64,000 nt of DNA from Nitrosomonas sp. (GTDB lineage Bacteria > Pseudomonadota > Gammaproteobacteria > Burkholderiales > Nitrosomonadaceae). The notes under the pieces were generated by a model that had not been told where the DNA came from, searched no databases, and saw nothing but the letters and a program-made list of their open reading frames with translations. The stretch spans positions 930,001 through 994,000 of the forward strand of contig JALDQW010000001.1 of NCBI GenBank assembly GCA_031316255.1, written 5' to 3'. A program made the position numbers and the translations under genes. Below, piece by piece: positions 27,347-37,942 of this stretch. Each line of letters starts with the position of its first letter. The first letter of the stretch is position 1.

Positions 27347-29207
27347 TCAAAAATCCCTGGCGATACGAAAACCAAGATTATTAAGTGCAATCTCGGGATC
27401 TAGTCTGAGGCGATCGGCAGATCGCAAGAATTGTGAGCTATCTTTCCATGATCCACCCCGAACTACTCTATATTCATCAACCTTCCATTTTTTTTCTAGC
27501 CATGCAGTACCATCAGTTGGCGCATTAATGTAACTATTATGCCAAAAATCTTGAGTCCATTCCATTACATTACCCAGAATATCGTATAAACCGAAATCAT
27601 TACTCTTGAATCTTCCAACCGGTGCTGTATACACATACGGATCTCTACATTCAGCTATGGTAAAATCATAACCAGTAACTGATCGGGTCTCCAAGCCCGC
27701 ACCATTTGCATAATCACATTGTCTGTCATCTTTATAAAAACGCGTTGTGTTAGAATTAGCCCTTGCGGCATATTCCCATTCAGCTTCGGTCGGTAGACGA
27801 TATCTCAAACCGGTACGGTTTGATAGCCACGTAACATAGGCCTGCGCATCATGCCACGTTACACAGACCACTGGATGATTACCATCTTGTGGGCATCTCT
27901 AAAAATCCATATTTTGTCACAATACTTTGTTGTTCACAAAAAATATCTCCTTACATATCAATCATATGCTGCGTCAATATTTTTTGTTCTCGCCTCGTCT
28001 TGTTTAAAACTCTGAATTTTTAGAGGTACCCTTGTTTGAATCCTGTTTTGTTCCAATTCAAATTTTCGCTTAAAAATGCTTTTTGAGCGTAGGTACTTAT
28101 CCATATAAAGCAGCCTTTTCGATACTGTTCTGCAGTTGTGAGATACATTTTCCCTTGATGATAATCCTTGTCATGTACAAATTGCCGGAACTGCTCTACA
28201 GTGATCTCAAAACGACTAATTTCAAATGAGTTAATGGTGACTTCATGCTGCGGACCCTCGTCATATGCTCGACCTAATTCAGTTTTGGGTGAACCCATCC
28301 AGAATTTGCCAGAGGGGACACGTACCATTTCGGGCCCAAATGAAAAATTCGGGTCATAAAATCGTTTAAAAATAGGCTTTTTTCGAGGTAGTATTTCAAT
28401 AGAACTATTAATAATAGATTCTTTTCCATTTATAGAAATCGATTCTGTCTTTTCATGGTATCCAGCAATATATGAATCTGTCATTAAATCTATCGATTTA
28501 GAAGCTATAAATGTTGATTGACCTGTGTCAGATTCGTCTGTTGTCGGAGGAAAATAGCCATACAAAACTACCGCTCCGAAGAGTATGGTAACGATGCCAA
28601 GCCCTATTGCAAGCCTTTTGGAGCTTTTGGGAGGCGGCGTCGCAGAAGATTCTGACTTGTTCTGTTTTGAACGGCTGGTATCGGTTTCAGTTTGTGGTTT
28701 TCCGGAATCAGGCTGAACTGGCGATGCAGTTTGCGGTAACGGTGACTGCACGCTTACCATTGTTTCCAATACCTGGATCAGCCGGTCAATATCGGCATGA
28801 AAACGATTGTCGCTGATTTCATGGGCCTGACGTCGCGCAAGCGGTTGCAGACATTCCGGCAGTTCGGTTGATTTGGGCATGGCTGCGCCGCCGACCAGCA
28901 CCGGAATCACGCGAATTTTGCGCTCCAATAGCGTGGCGATCTCAAGCCGCACCCAGTCGTCCGGATTGTCCAGCCGCCGCCCGGTTTCGCCGGGGATATT
29001 CAACCAGTGCTTGCCGATCAACACGATGGCAACCTGTACCGATTTCAGTTTTTCATGGATAACATCGTGGAAATCTTCACCGGGCTTAATCTGGTCGATA
29101 TCCATAAAAACACGGTCATGGCCAAAACGGTTTGCGAGCCGATCATAAAGATTGATCGCATAGCCCGAGCTGTCGTCACGGCGGTAGCTGATGAATAAGG
29201 CAGACAT
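27347..29207 (-). pseudogene. TIR-transmembrane-FGE-sulfatase protein, disrupted by a MITE
   Basis: The 5' part (29207 to about 28032) encodes a TIR domain at residues 1-150 (ALFISYRRDDSSGYAINLYD; candidate NADase Glu in DDWVRLEIATLLE), a transmembrane helix at about 200-217 and the start of an FGE-sulfatase domain (GPEMVRVPSGKFWMGSP). The 3' part (27890-27347) continues as DGNHPVVCVTWHDAQAYVTW and ends GFRIARDF, a typical FGE end. Between them sits a 141-bp MITE with TTGT duplications. Removing the element and one duplication leaves 1716 bases, an exact 571-codon frame (plus stop) reading FKQDGNHPVV across the junction. TIR-FGE fusions occur in bacterial conflict and signalling systems. As it stands the protein is truncated. 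Confidence 0.92.
27891..28031. mobile_element. 141-bp MITE, copy 1 (inserted in the TIR/FGE gene)
   Basis: The ends are GGGCATCTCTAAAAATCCAT and the inverse of GGGTACCTCTAAAAATTCA, inverted repeats of about 19 bp. Flanks TTGT at 27887-27890 and 28032-28035 are a 4-bp target duplication. It encodes nothing recognisable. About 94 percent identical (8 differences of 141, counted by eye) to the copy at 40550-40690 in inverse orientation. Confidence 0.93.
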
Positions 29208-29329
29208 TGTTGTTATTCGGGATTTCTATTGTTAGCCGGATTTATCCATACCATAATCATTCCAATCCCGTAATACACTGATCGAACAAGAATCCTCAAT
29301 GGGTGACAACAGCGACCTATCAGCCAACA

Positions 29330-30124
29330 TCATGCCTGACTGTCATTTGCGGGTTTGGCTTCCTGCTGCCTGGCGTGCTGTTCCATCATTTTCTGCAATG
29401 GCGTCATCAGTTCCATGGGTAGCGGGAAAACAATGGTGGAGCTTTTTTCACCGGCGATTTCGGTGAGTGTCTGCAAATAACGCAGTTGCAACGCCTGCGG
29501 TTGTCTGGACAAGACCTGTGAGGCCTGGAGCAGGTGTTTCGAGGCTTGCAGTTCGCCTTCGGCGTGGATGATTTTAGCGCGCCGCTCACGCTCGGCCTCA
29601 GCCTGTTTGGCAATCGCGCGGATCATCGATTCGTTGATGTCGACATGCTTGATTTCAACATTGGCGACCTTGATGCCCCAGGCCTCGGTTTGTTCGTCGA
29701 GGATTTTCTGAATGTCGTTGTTGAGCTTTTCTCGACTGGCGAGCATTTCGTCGAGTTCATGCTGACCGAGCACGGAGCGCAACGTGGTTTGGGCGAGTTG
29801 ACTGGTTGCGGCGTCGTAATCCTCGACCTGGATGATGGCGCGTTCGGGATTGATGACACGGAAGTACAGCACCGCGTTGACTTTGACGGACACGTTGTCG
29901 CGCGAAATGACATCCTGACTGGGCACATCCATGACGATGGTTCTTAGATCGACACGCACCATGGTCTGGATGACGGGTATCAGAATAATGAGTCCCGGGC
30001 CTTTCACTTTCCAGAAACGGCCGAGCTGGAAAACGACGCCACGTTCATATTCGCGCAGCACTTTGAATGCGCTGGCAAAAAAGAGTATTGCGACGCTCAG
30101 TACGATAAATACTATTTCGATCAT
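29330..30124 (-). CDS. Slipin (stomatin/SPFH family) membrane protein
   Basis: A 264-aa protein with one N-terminal hydrophobic hairpin (about 3-20), then the SPFH domain: [48 protein letters not shown], and a long helix rich in Ala, Glu and Arg ([20 protein letters not shown]). Slipins assemble into ring-like membrane cages. The gene follows the NfeD-type gene with a one-base gap, the conserved slipin-NfeD operon, in which the protease part of NfeD cuts the C-terminus of the slipin. Confidence 0.96.
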   Translation of the reverse strand: MIEIVFIVLSVAILFFASAFKVLREYERGVVFQLGRFWKVKGPGLIILIPVIQTMVRVDLRTIVMDVPSQDVISRDNVSVKVNAVLYFRVINPERAIIQVEDYDAATSQLAQTTLRSVLGQHELDEMLASREKLNNDIQKILDEQTEAWGIKVANVEIKHVDINESMIRAIAKQAEAERERRAKIIHAEGELQASKHLLQASQVLSRQPQALQLRYLQTLTEIAGEKSSTIVFPLPMELMTPLQKMMEQHARQQEAKPANDSQA

Positions 30125-30125
30125 C

Positions 30126-31523
30126 TTAATCCCTCCGGTTTTCAGGTCTATTGGAAGCGTTTGAATCGGGTTTTTCGGGTGCTACGGTTAGAATCAATCC
30201 ATCTATCGCAACGACACGGACTTTGTCGCCATGTCTGAGCGGCGTACTGCATTGCGCTTTCCACTGTTCGCCGTGCACGCGTACCCAGCCTTCGTGCTCG
30301 AAGTCTTCCATCACGATTCCGGTGCTGTGCACGATCTGTTCCATGCCGCTGACGACAGGGCGTTGCCGCGCCTTGATCGCCATGCCAAGCACCAGCAGAA
30401 TAAATGCCGCCGACAGCACCGCGAAGGTCACGATCAACGGAATCGATACGCCATAGCCGGGAACACCGGTATCGAGCAGCATCACGGAGCCCATGACAAA
30501 CGCAATCATGCCGCCGATCCCCAGCGCACCGAAACTGGGCACGAACACTTCGGCGAACATGAATGCAATGCCGACCAGCAGCAAGGCGAGTCCGGCAAAG
30601 TTAATCGGCAGCACCTGGAAAGCAAACAATGCCAGCACCAGACACACGGCGCCGACGACGCCGGGGAAAATGGCGCCCGGATTGGAAAACTCATAAATCA
30701 ACGCGTAAATTCCGAGCAGCATCAGAATGTAGGCGACATTCGGGTCGGTGATAATGGCCAGCAGGCGGGTGCGCCAGTCGGGTTCGAAGTGCTCGATGGT
30801 GATTTGCGCGGTAGATAATGTCACGTCATTGCCGAGCACGTTGACCGTGCGGCCATCGATTTTAACCAGCAAATCCGGAATGCTGGTGGCGATCAGGTCT
30901 ATTACGTCGCTTTCCAGCGCTTCCTCGGCTGTCAGGCTGGCCGCTTCGCGCACGGCCTGCTCTGCCCAGTCTGCATTACGACCGCGCATCTGCGCCAGTC
31001 CGCGGATATACGCCACGGCATCGTTGACCAGTTTGCTTTTCATCGGGTCTTGTGCGGCGGTTTTAAAACCATTGGTTTCATCCTGACCGGTGTCGAGAAC
31101 ATTTTTATCTGAACCGCCGGGAAGACCGCCGATCTGCACCGGTGTTGCCGCGCCAAGATTGGTGGCGGGCGACATGGCAGCGATATGACTGGCATACAGA
31201 ATGTAGGTTCCAGCACTGGCGGCGCGTGCGCCGCTGGGCGAAACAAAAGTGACGACAGGCACCGGCGAGGCGATAATGGCGCGGATGATTTCACGCATCG
31301 ACGTATCCAGCCCGCCGGGCGTATCCATTTGCAGGATAATGACTGCGCTGTTCTGCTCGATCGCCTTGCCGAAACCGCGCTGCAAGTAATCCTGCGTGGC
31401 AGGACCAATGGCGCCGTCAATATTCATCCACAGCGCCTGCTTGGGGCCTTGCGCATACAGCGACAGCGGCCAGCAGAAAACAATAAGAAAAACAATGCTG
31501 CAACTGATTTTTGAAAAACGCAT
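30126..31523 (-). CDS. NfeD-family membrane-bound ClpP-like serine protease
   Basis: A 465-aa protein from the ATG at 31523 ([12 protein letters not shown]), which gives a proper signal peptide ending LSLYAQG; the frame is open upstream to 31607 but would overlap nudF. The ClpP-class protease domain (about 30-250) has the catalytic Ser in [11 protein letters not shown] and Lys in [19 protein letters not shown]. Four to five transmembrane helices follow (about 270-385), then an NfeD OB-fold at the C-terminus ([16 protein letters not shown]). It works with the adjacent slipin in membrane quality control. Confidence 0.94.
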   Translation of the reverse strand: MRFSKISCSIVFLIVFCWPLSLYAQGPKQALWMNIDGAIGPATQDYLQRGFGKAIEQNSAVIILQMDTPGGLDTSMREIIRAIIASPVPVVTFVSPSGARAASAGTYILYASHIAAMSPATNLGAATPVQIGGLPGGSDKNVLDTGQDETNGFKTAAQDPMKSKLVNDAVAYIRGLAQMRGRNADWAEQAVREAASLTAEEALESDVIDLIATSIPDLLVKIDGRTVNVLGNDVTLSTAQITIEHFEPDWRTRLLAIITDPNVAYILMLLGIYALIYEFSNPGAIFPGVVGAVCLVLALFAFQVLPINFAGLALLLVGIAFMFAEVFVPSFGALGIGGMIAFVMGSVMLLDTGVPGYGVSIPLIVTFAVLSAAFILLVLGMAIKARQRPVVSGMEQIVHSTGIVMEDFEHEGWVRVHGEQWKAQCSTPLRHGDKVRVVAIDGLILTVAPEKPDSNASNRPENRRD

Positions 31524-31549
31524 CGATAAACACCGCAAGGCGAAATACC

Positions 31550-32161
31550 TTAAGTTTGTCGAGTTAACCATGATGTCCGCACCTGATCCCGATTTAACGC
31601 CAGCCACTGTAAGGCAATGATCGCACTGGCTGAATTGATTTTTCCTGATTTCAAATACTGCAACGCGGTATCCAGGGAAACGACGTGCACTTTGATATCC
31701 TCCCCTTCATCTTTTACCCCATGCACGCCGCCGGCATGGGTTGTATCAACCCGGCCACAAAATAACGCGACGCGTTCGGTCATGCCGCCGGGACTGACAT
31801 GATAATCATATAGTGGAATCAAATCGGCAATGGTGCAGCCCGATTCCTCCACACTTTCACGCCTGACCACATCTTCAACGCTCTCGTCAGTCTCAATCAC
31901 ACCGGCGACAATTTCCAGCAGCCACGGCCCACCCGGCGCATCCATAGCGCCGACACGGAACTGCTCAATCAGAATCACTTCATCCCTGGCCGGATCATAG
32001 GGCAAGACCGCCGCTGCATGACCGCGTTCAAATAATTCGCGCACAATCGGATGACCCCACTCACCGCTAAACAAGCGGTGCCGCAGGCGGTAACGCTCTA
32101 TGCGAAAAAAACCCTGATAACACACCGTCTTTTCGAGAACTTCCACATCTTTACTCGCCAT
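31550..32161 (-). CDS. nudF: ADP-ribose pyrophosphatase (Nudix)
   Basis: A 203-aa Nudix hydrolase. The Nudix box reads GVIETDESVEDVVRRESVEESG, the canonical GX5EX7REUXEEXGU, and the upstream GGPWLLEIVAG and downstream PSPGGMTE-like HVSPGGMTERVALFCGRVD match the ADP-ribose subfamily, the Pro/Gly motif about 16 residues past the box. It splits ADP-ribose into AMP and ribose 5-phosphate. It lies upstream of the NfeD gene on the same strand. Confidence 0.94.
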   Translation of the reverse strand: MASKDVEVLEKTVCYQGFFRIERYRLRHRLFSGEWGHPIVRELFERGHAAAVLPYDPARDEVILIEQFRVGAMDAPGGPWLLEIVAGVIETDESVEDVVRRESVEESGCTIADLIPLYDYHVSPGGMTERVALFCGRVDTTHAGGVHGVKDEGEDIKVHVVSLDTALQYLKSGKINSASAIIALQWLALNRDQVRTSWLTRQT

Positions 32162-32313
32162 TCTTGTTCCTCAATGCGTCGGGATTATTATCGGCCAGTA
32201 TAGTGGGTATGATTTCTATTGCAAAGCGGGATTGCTAAAAAAACAGCAGACAGATTTCTGAAAAATCTGTCTGCTATCGATTGAATTAAATGTTTTTAAT
32301 ATAATCTAGTCTA

Positions 32314-33885
32314 TCAATAAGACGGCTTCCATTTTTTCTTTTTACCTCTTTGATCGACAACCAGATGTTTTGTGCCTTCCGGCAATACCTGCAAGGTTTT
32401 AAGGAATTCTATAATTGAATCGCGCTCATAATCGCTGAGTGCAGCCCAGTTTTGGTAACTGTCCAAAGCTTCGCCACGGTGCGCTTCAATGGCTTCGCGC
32501 ATGGTTGTATATTGACCATGATGGAAATAAGGCGGTTCATTGGCCACACCCCAGAGTTTGCGCGTCATGAACCGTGAATTTCCGGCAAAAAAAGCTTCCG
32601 ATCCCCCGGGGGCATTCTGATCAATGGGTTCGCGATTCGGATCGCCGGGCCCGCTGGTGATGTCATACAACTTGAGGTCAGTGAACGCCGGAACCATGAC
32701 CACACCTCTTTTTTCCTCCAGCCGTGGCTTGTCAAGTTTCTTGCTGGTCAAATCAAGACTGTAATCGGGAGCGTCTCCGGGTTGCAGATTGCCTTCAGGA
32801 TTGAATGGATTGGGTTCGGTATAAATCCATCCATGTTTATCCAACGGTAATTCTGGGACATGACAACCTGAGCAGCCAATTTTTGCAAAAGTTTCTTCTC
32901 CAACAGCTACTGCGGCTTCAATTTGTGGGTCATTAGGAATGACCCGGCCTGGAACGGCAAGCTGAGCTTGAAAAAGTGTGACAGCAGTGACTTCAGCACC
33001 TGTCATTTCATTAATAAAGCCGTCATCATCCGGGTCGGTGCCGATGCCGAAGCGTTCTGTTGATTGAATGCCGTGATGATGGTTAAAGGCATTGTTCGTG
33101 AACTGGCGCAATGATGTAACGCCGCCCGCCTGATGAAACGGTTTGATAATGAGGCTCGGCGGATTGTCAGCGCTGTTGCTGGCCAGGCTTGAATTCAACA
33201 AGCCGGTAACTTCACTGGTGTCCCAGCTGCCGTCAATGTTTCTGGATAAAATGCCGAAGGAAACACCTTTGGTGATTAACTCCGCTGAATCACCGGGATT
33301 GATGGCATTCCTGATATTCTGTAAATCTGTCGTCATCTGACGGCTGAGCATCTCGATATAGCCGGAGCCAAACATACCCAGCGTATTACGGGAATTGGCG
33401 ATTGTCTGCAAGTGCACAAATTTACCTTCTTCATCGATAGCGCCGCGTGTTGGCAAGCCATCATTGTGATCAAAAGTGGCAAAATCAAAACGTTGACCCG
33501 TGACAAAAACATTCGCAACAATATCGCCGCCACCGCCAACGCGGGGCTTGTTATGGCAGCCTGCGCATGAATTGGAGTCTGGCGCGGAAATTCGATTGAA
33601 GTTATGAGGAAAGTCCAGTGGAGCGGAGGGATCCGATAAAGGCGCGCCCGTTCCTTTTGTCAATCGACGGCCGCCGCCCTCCTGTATGGTCCAATTCGCT
33701 TCAAACAGTTTTCTGCCGTGTTCAAGCAACTCCCGTGTGCCCATATGAAATTCATCGCCATCTTGTAGCCGCATCGGTACAGACACTTCTTTACCGATTT
33801 CAGCTGCAATAGACAGCGCCATTCCCGTTGATAACAATCCAGCGATGAAAAGCGCCGGTACTGCTTTAAAGTTATTTCTAAACAT
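32314..33885 (-). CDS. Di-haem DHOR-family oxidoreductase (DUF1111)
   Basis: A 523-aa protein from the ATG at 33885 (MFRNNFKAVPALF), preceded by GAGGT; the open frame extends to 33927. The signal peptide ends near MALSIAAE. Two CXXCH haem sites are present: SCAGCH at about residue 95 and GCSGCH at about residue 335. The last third (LWGVANEPPYFHHGQYTTMREAIEAH) is shared with MauG and cytochrome c peroxidases. DHOR proteins are periplasmic c-type cytochromes with suspected thiol or peroxide redox roles. No partner is adjacent. Confidence 0.88.
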   Translation of the reverse strand: MFRNNFKAVPALFIAGLLSTGMALSIAAEIGKEVSVPMRLQDGDEFHMGTRELLEHGRKLFEANWTIQEGGGRRLTKGTGAPLSDPSAPLDFPHNFNRISAPDSNSCAGCHNKPRVGGGGDIVANVFVTGQRFDFATFDHNDGLPTRGAIDEEGKFVHLQTIANSRNTLGMFGSGYIEMLSRQMTTDLQNIRNAINPGDSAELITKGVSFGILSRNIDGSWDTSEVTGLLNSSLASNSADNPPSLIIKPFHQAGGVTSLRQFTNNAFNHHHGIQSTERFGIGTDPDDDGFINEMTGAEVTAVTLFQAQLAVPGRVIPNDPQIEAAVAVGEETFAKIGCSGCHVPELPLDKHGWIYTEPNPFNPEGNLQPGDAPDYSLDLTSKKLDKPRLEEKRGVVMVPAFTDLKLYDITSGPGDPNREPIDQNAPGGSEAFFAGNSRFMTRKLWGVANEPPYFHHGQYTTMREAIEAHRGEALDSYQNWAALSDYERDSIIEFLKTLQVLPEGTKHLVVDQRGKKKKWKPSY

Positions 33886-34372
33886 ATTTACCTCGACCAT
33901 GGTTACTAAATTATTAATTAAGAACAATGTATTAAATTATTTTTTACCCAAAATGAGCTTGTCGATTGGATGCCGCAGTTTGTCAAATTTAATATTTTTC
34001 TGTTGCACATTGAGAATACTCAATGCCTGTAATAGCCTCAGTGAGTTTAGTCACAGCGTCCAGGAAAATCCGATGTGATGCCACGCAAACTTCTCAGGCT
34101 CAAGAACATAACGGCTTCTCGGAAAGATCCGAACAGGCTAAGTATTTAACGGACTGGGATTGCAAAATTTTGCAATTGCAGACAATTGGATTGCACATTT
34201 CCAATTCCCCTGATAGATTTAAGGTTAAAAGATACACGAAGAGAATTTCTGGCTTTTATTTTGGCTGGCGGCTGTTCTCACGAATAAAATTCATCTATGA
34301 TCATTCATTTATACCGTCATAATTTTTTACCTTTTATTTTCAAAATGCTGCTATTAAAAGAAAAAGAATGTC
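33886..34372. other. Intergenic region, 487 bp
   Basis: Divergent promoter space between the DHOR gene and the EAL response regulator. AT-rich, no gene supported; a plus-strand frame at 34023-34322 has no ribosome site or known domain. Confidence 0.5.
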
Positions 34373-35602
34373 ATGCATACCGCTTCTGAAATTAAGATTC
34401 TGCTAGTCGATGACGACACGTTCATCCTGAAAATCTTGACCAAAATGCTGAATAATCAGGGAATAATGTCGGTAGACTCGAGCGACAACGGTTTGGACGC
34501 ACTCGCCAGAATTGATCATGTTGAAACCTGCCCTGATTTGATTTTGTTGGATCTCAATATGCCGAACATGGACGGAATTGAATTTGTCCGCCATCTGGTT
34601 GAACGCAAGTATCCTGGAAGCCTTGTGCTGGTCAGCGGTGAAGACGAACGCATGTTAAAAACTGCAGAAAAGCTGGTGCATGCGCATCAGATACCGATGC
34701 TGGGTTATTTACATAAGCCGGTCAGTCCCGATAAACTGGCTGAAATTATAAAAAAATGGACGCCACCCGAAAAAAAACTGCTTCAGCAATCCGAGAAAAA
34801 AATCTATAACGAGCAAACATTGCAGGCGGCAATTTCAAACCGTGAATTGGTTAATTTTTACCAACCCAAGGTCGCACTGGCAACAGGCAAGGTGATTGGC
34901 GTTGAAACGCTGGTACGCTGGCATCACCCGACCGATGGGCTAATCATGCCGGATCAGTTTATCAGCATTGCCGAAAAACACGGTCTGATCAATGATCTAA
35001 CCTGCCTTGTGCTGGAGCAGGCATTGGCGCAGACCAGAATATGGCATGAAAGCGGTATCATGCTGCGGGTAGCGATTAATGTCTCAATGGACAATCTGAC
35101 ATCCTTGGATTTTCAGGATCTTGTAGTAAACCTTGTCGTTGAAAACGGATTGTCGCCACAAAATATTGTACTTGAGGTAACAGAAAGTCAGTTGATGGGC
35201 GCCGATAAGCGCGTACCCCTCGAAATTCTGACCCGGTTGCGCCTTAAACGATTTCATTTGTCGATCGATGATTTCGGCACCGGGCACTCGTCAATGGCGC
35301 AATTACGTGACATTCCATTTGACGAGCTCAAAATTGACCAGGGTTTTGTGCACCGCGCCTGGGCTGATGAAACTTTGCGCGCCATGTACGATGCGAGCCT
35401 CTCCATGGCCAAACAACTGGGCATGGAAGTCGTGGCGGAAGGTGTGGCGGACGAGGAAGACTGGAAGTTTCTGCGCCGGACAGGATGCGACTTTGCACAG
35501 GGCAATTTTATTTCCAAACCACTTCAGGCGGCCGATTTCTCACAGTGGATGGAGGAATGGAATAGTCGTACGCAGAACGGGCTGATCGCGGGTTCAGCTT
35601 AA
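34373..35602 (+). CDS. Response regulator with EAL domain (c-di-GMP phosphodiesterase)
   Basis: A 409-aa protein: REC domain at about 7-130 (ILLVDDDTFILK; acceptor Asp in LILLDLNMPNMDG; switch Lys in LHKPVSP) and EAL domain at about 155-395. The signature reads ETL (VIGVETLVRW), and DDFGTGHSS, ELKIDQGFV and VVAEGVADEEDW supply the other metal and catalytic residues, so hydrolysis of c-di-GMP to pGpG is expected. ETL is a tolerated variant of EAL. No kinase is adjacent. A TGATCTTT/AAAGATCA hairpin directly after the stop may mark the transcript end. Confidence 0.95.
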   Translation: MHTASEIKILLVDDDTFILKILTKMLNNQGIMSVDSSDNGLDALARIDHVETCPDLILLDLNMPNMDGIEFVRHLVERKYPGSLVLVSGEDERMLKTAEKLVHAHQIPMLGYLHKPVSPDKLAEIIKKWTPPEKKLLQQSEKKIYNEQTLQAAISNRELVNFYQPKVALATGKVIGVETLVRWHHPTDGLIMPDQFISIAEKHGLINDLTCLVLEQALAQTRIWHESGIMLRVAINVSMDNLTSLDFQDLVVNLVVENGLSPQNIVLEVTESQLMGADKRVPLEILTRLRLKRFHLSIDDFGTGHSSMAQLRDIPFDELKIDQGFVHRAWADETLRAMYDASLSMAKQLGMEVVAEGVADEEDWKFLRRTGCDFAQGNFISKPLQAADFSQWMEEWNSRTQNGLIAGSA

Positions 35603-35621
35603 TGATCTTTGGAAAAGATCA
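35603..35621 (+). terminator. Weak stem-loop after the EAL gene
   Basis: TGATCTTT (35603-35610) and AAAGATCA (35614-35621) pair around a GGA loop. There is no T run, so termination would be factor-dependent or partial. Confidence 0.4.
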
Positions 35622-35910
35622 TGTGTTATGTGCATCTAAGGACGTGTTGATTAACATGCCCCGATCTCTATCAACCTGATATTGCCGGATAAAGCGACAC
35701 ACGGAGACTAGACTTGTCAGCACCCATGGACTGCGGCATGTCTTTCCGGTAATAGCGCAACTATTTCCTGCAACACACGCCTTGTCATAAACGCGAACAC
35801 AGCGAATAAATCAAGATATGCTTTATTTCATAAAATTCCCTTGAAATAATTTTGCAGCCTGTTTTTTTATCACAGTGACCAGATACTTTTTACTATGAAT
35901 TGACTCGATA

Positions 35911-35924
35911 TTGATCTTGATCAA
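35911..35924 (+). promoter_or_regulatory. FNR/ANR-type box
   Basis: TTGATCTTGATCAA matches the full FNR consensus TTGATNNNNATCAA at all ten defined positions. It lies 110 bases before the 36034 lipoprotein gene. A centre at 35917.5 would place a class II start near 35959, and CAGGAT at 35947-35952 matches a -10 at the three most conserved positions. Confidence 0.7.
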
Positions 35925-36033
35925 AGAAAGTATTCGTCATTACAAGCAGGATTAACACTGCATTTTTTGGTTAAGACTTAATGATGCATGTTATTAATAA
36001 TTATAAATACACTTGGTAAAGGAACTGAATAAT

Positions 36034-36177
36034 ATGAAATTCACTACATTGTTAGTCATACTGCTGTCTACATTTGCTTTTATGGCCTGCTCACCTTCTG
36101 CACCTGATTCTCCAGATCCAGATGCTTATGGACAGACTATTAAACCTGATCATAACGTGCCAGCAGATCATCAGTAA
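36034..36177 (+). CDS. 47-aa lipoprotein
   Basis: The ATG at 36034 has AAGGA ten bases upstream. The product starts MKFTTLLVILLSTFAFMAC, a short signal peptide with a lipobox (FMAC, Cys 19), followed by 28 residues rich in Pro, Asp and Ser (SPSAPDSPDPDAYGQTIKPD) that look unstructured. Small lipoproteins like this may anchor to the inner face of the outer membrane. An FNR box upstream suggests oxygen-linked expression. The family is not recognised. Confidence 0.75.
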   Translation: MKFTTLLVILLSTFAFMACSPSAPDSPDPDAYGQTIKPDHNVPADHQ

Positions 36178-36757
36178 TTAATTAGGCCATGGACAAACTG
36201 AATGCATGTATAGCGTGCTTTCAGTGTCCGAATGATTAGCAAAAAGCGTTACCACGGTATTTTGCAATCAGGTGCAATACGCCACGGTAACGCTGTCAAC
36301 GCAAAGTTAGTTTGAAATGTCGCGAGTTTAGTAAGCAAGCCCTGTATCACAGCCAACGACAGTCTCAAATTTAGTTTGGCACTGGTTTTAAAACGACTCA
36401 TACATCCCCATATTCAGAAATCACTGAAAATCCCCGTCAAGGCGCGATAAGCGCTGTGCTTCCCACAAAGAACGCATTCAAAACGGTTAACTCCAACGTA
36501 ACAGGCTTTTTTGATTATTCTTCAATTGGCATCTTCAGACCCTGCTTTATTTAATCTTCAAGGTTACATTCCAAAAAGTTAACATGATTTCCCGGATATG
36601 TTAGAGTCGAACCGGGGATCGAATTTTAACGCTTATTCCCGGGTCAGTTTCTTTAGGGACTAAACCATTCAGTACGCTCATCGCAGCAGATTGAATAAAT
36701 TTTGCAGCAGACTTTATTAATTAAAATTAAGGGCAAACGCCCAATAGGAGAGGTTAA
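36178..36757. other. Intergenic region, 580 bp
   Basis: No gene supported. A long imperfect hairpin is formed around AGCGTTACC (36245-36253) and GGTAACGCT (36286-36294), which may end the lipoprotein transcript. The distal part must hold the promoter of the peroxidase gene, whose ribosome site is AGGAGAGG. Confidence 0.5.
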
Positions 36758-37711
36758 ATGAAGCTTATATTAATACTAGCGCTCGTTTTTAGCGCAAACA
36801 CCTTTGCTGGTGAGGAATCAGGTCAAATCGATTCAACAGATATCAAACGTTTTTTTGAACCCTTACCCGAGTCAATTATTGATGAAGACAAAAATGCCGC
36901 ATTAATTAAACTGGGTAAAACGCTTTATCTGGACCCAAGACTTTCAGTCAATAACAAGATTGCCTGTAATTCCTGTCACCAGCTCGATAACTATGGCGTG
37001 GACAGCGAACCAACATCACCCGGCCATGACAATAAACGTGGCGGCAGAAACTCCCCCACCACAATGAATGCAGCACTGCACATCGCACAATTCTGGGACG
37101 GGCGTGCCAGCGATGTCGAAGCACAGGCTTTAGGTCCCATTTTAAATCCAATTGAAATGGGAATGCCAAACAAAGGCGCTGTCGTAGCTAAACTAAAAGC
37201 CATCGATGAATATCAGACATTATTTGCCGCAGCTTTCCCGAAACAAGAATTCCCGTTTAACTATAATAATATCGGCGTAGCCATTGGCGCTTTCGAACGC
37301 ACACTGCTCACCCCTTCCCGCTTTGACGATTATCTGAACGGTGATGAAAACGCACTGAACGAAGAAGAGCTGAAAGGCCTGGATAGATTTATCAGCGCTG
37401 GTTGCGTGACTTGCCATAATGGCGTAGTCATTGGTGGTAATTCCTATAAAAAAATCGGCCTCGTAGAACCCTACGAAACCGATGACTTGGGCCGATTTGA
37501 AGTCACTCAAATTGAAGGCGACAAAAAAGTATTTAAAGTACCCAGCTTGAGAAACATTGCCAAAACTGGTCCTTATTTTCATGACGGCTCGGTAGCAACG
37601 CTTGATGAAGCGATTCGTTTAATGGCAAAACACCAGCTCGGCAAAGATGCAGACGCTGAATTTATCGAAGAAGTAAAAGCTTTTCTGGGATCTTTAACAG
37701 GCAAGGAATAA
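36758..37711 (+). CDS. Di-haem cytochrome c peroxidase (CCP/MauG family)
   Basis: A 317-aa periplasmic protein with a signal peptide at 1-17 (LILALVFSANTFAG). Two haem motifs are present: CNSCH at about residues 68-72 in KIACNSCHQLDNYGVD, and CVTCH at about 215-219. GGRNSPTTMNAALH and VPSLRNIAKTGPYFHDGSVATLDEAI are standard bacterial CCP segments. It reduces hydrogen peroxide with electrons from small c-type cytochromes. The AGGAGAGG site sits 7 bases before the ATG. Confidence 0.95.
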   Translation: MKLILILALVFSANTFAGEESGQIDSTDIKRFFEPLPESIIDEDKNAALIKLGKTLYLDPRLSVNNKIACNSCHQLDNYGVDSEPTSPGHDNKRGGRNSPTTMNAALHIAQFWDGRASDVEAQALGPILNPIEMGMPNKGAVVAKLKAIDEYQTLFAAAFPKQEFPFNYNNIGVAIGAFERTLLTPSRFDDYLNGDENALNEEELKGLDRFISAGCVTCHNGVVIGGNSYKKIGLVEPYETDDLGRFEVTQIEGDKKVFKVPSLRNIAKTGPYFHDGSVATLDEAIRLMAKHQLGKDADAEFIEEVKAFLGSLTGKE

Positions 37712-37740
37712 TGCCATAAGAACCCATCAAATCAGCAATA

Positions 37741-37769
37741 CTCCCGGGCGGATACTTTCGACCCGGGAG
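37741..37769. terminator. GC-rich stem-loop after the peroxidase gene
   Basis: CTCCCGGG (37741-37748) pairs with CCCGGGAG (37762-37769) around a 13-base loop. No T run follows. It lies 29 bases after the peroxidase stop. Confidence 0.45.
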
Positions 37770-37942
37770 ACACATACAATACTATGTCTGGAGATTGCAT
37801 GCGTCTCGCGACCCAGATATCCCTGATGTCCGTCGCAAAAAAACTTCTCTTTGACGCATTAACGCGTTAGACTGATAAAAACCTTAACAAGAGTGTGCTT
37901 ATCACTCAGCAACAAAATATTTTGCAAATTTATGGAGTTCAG

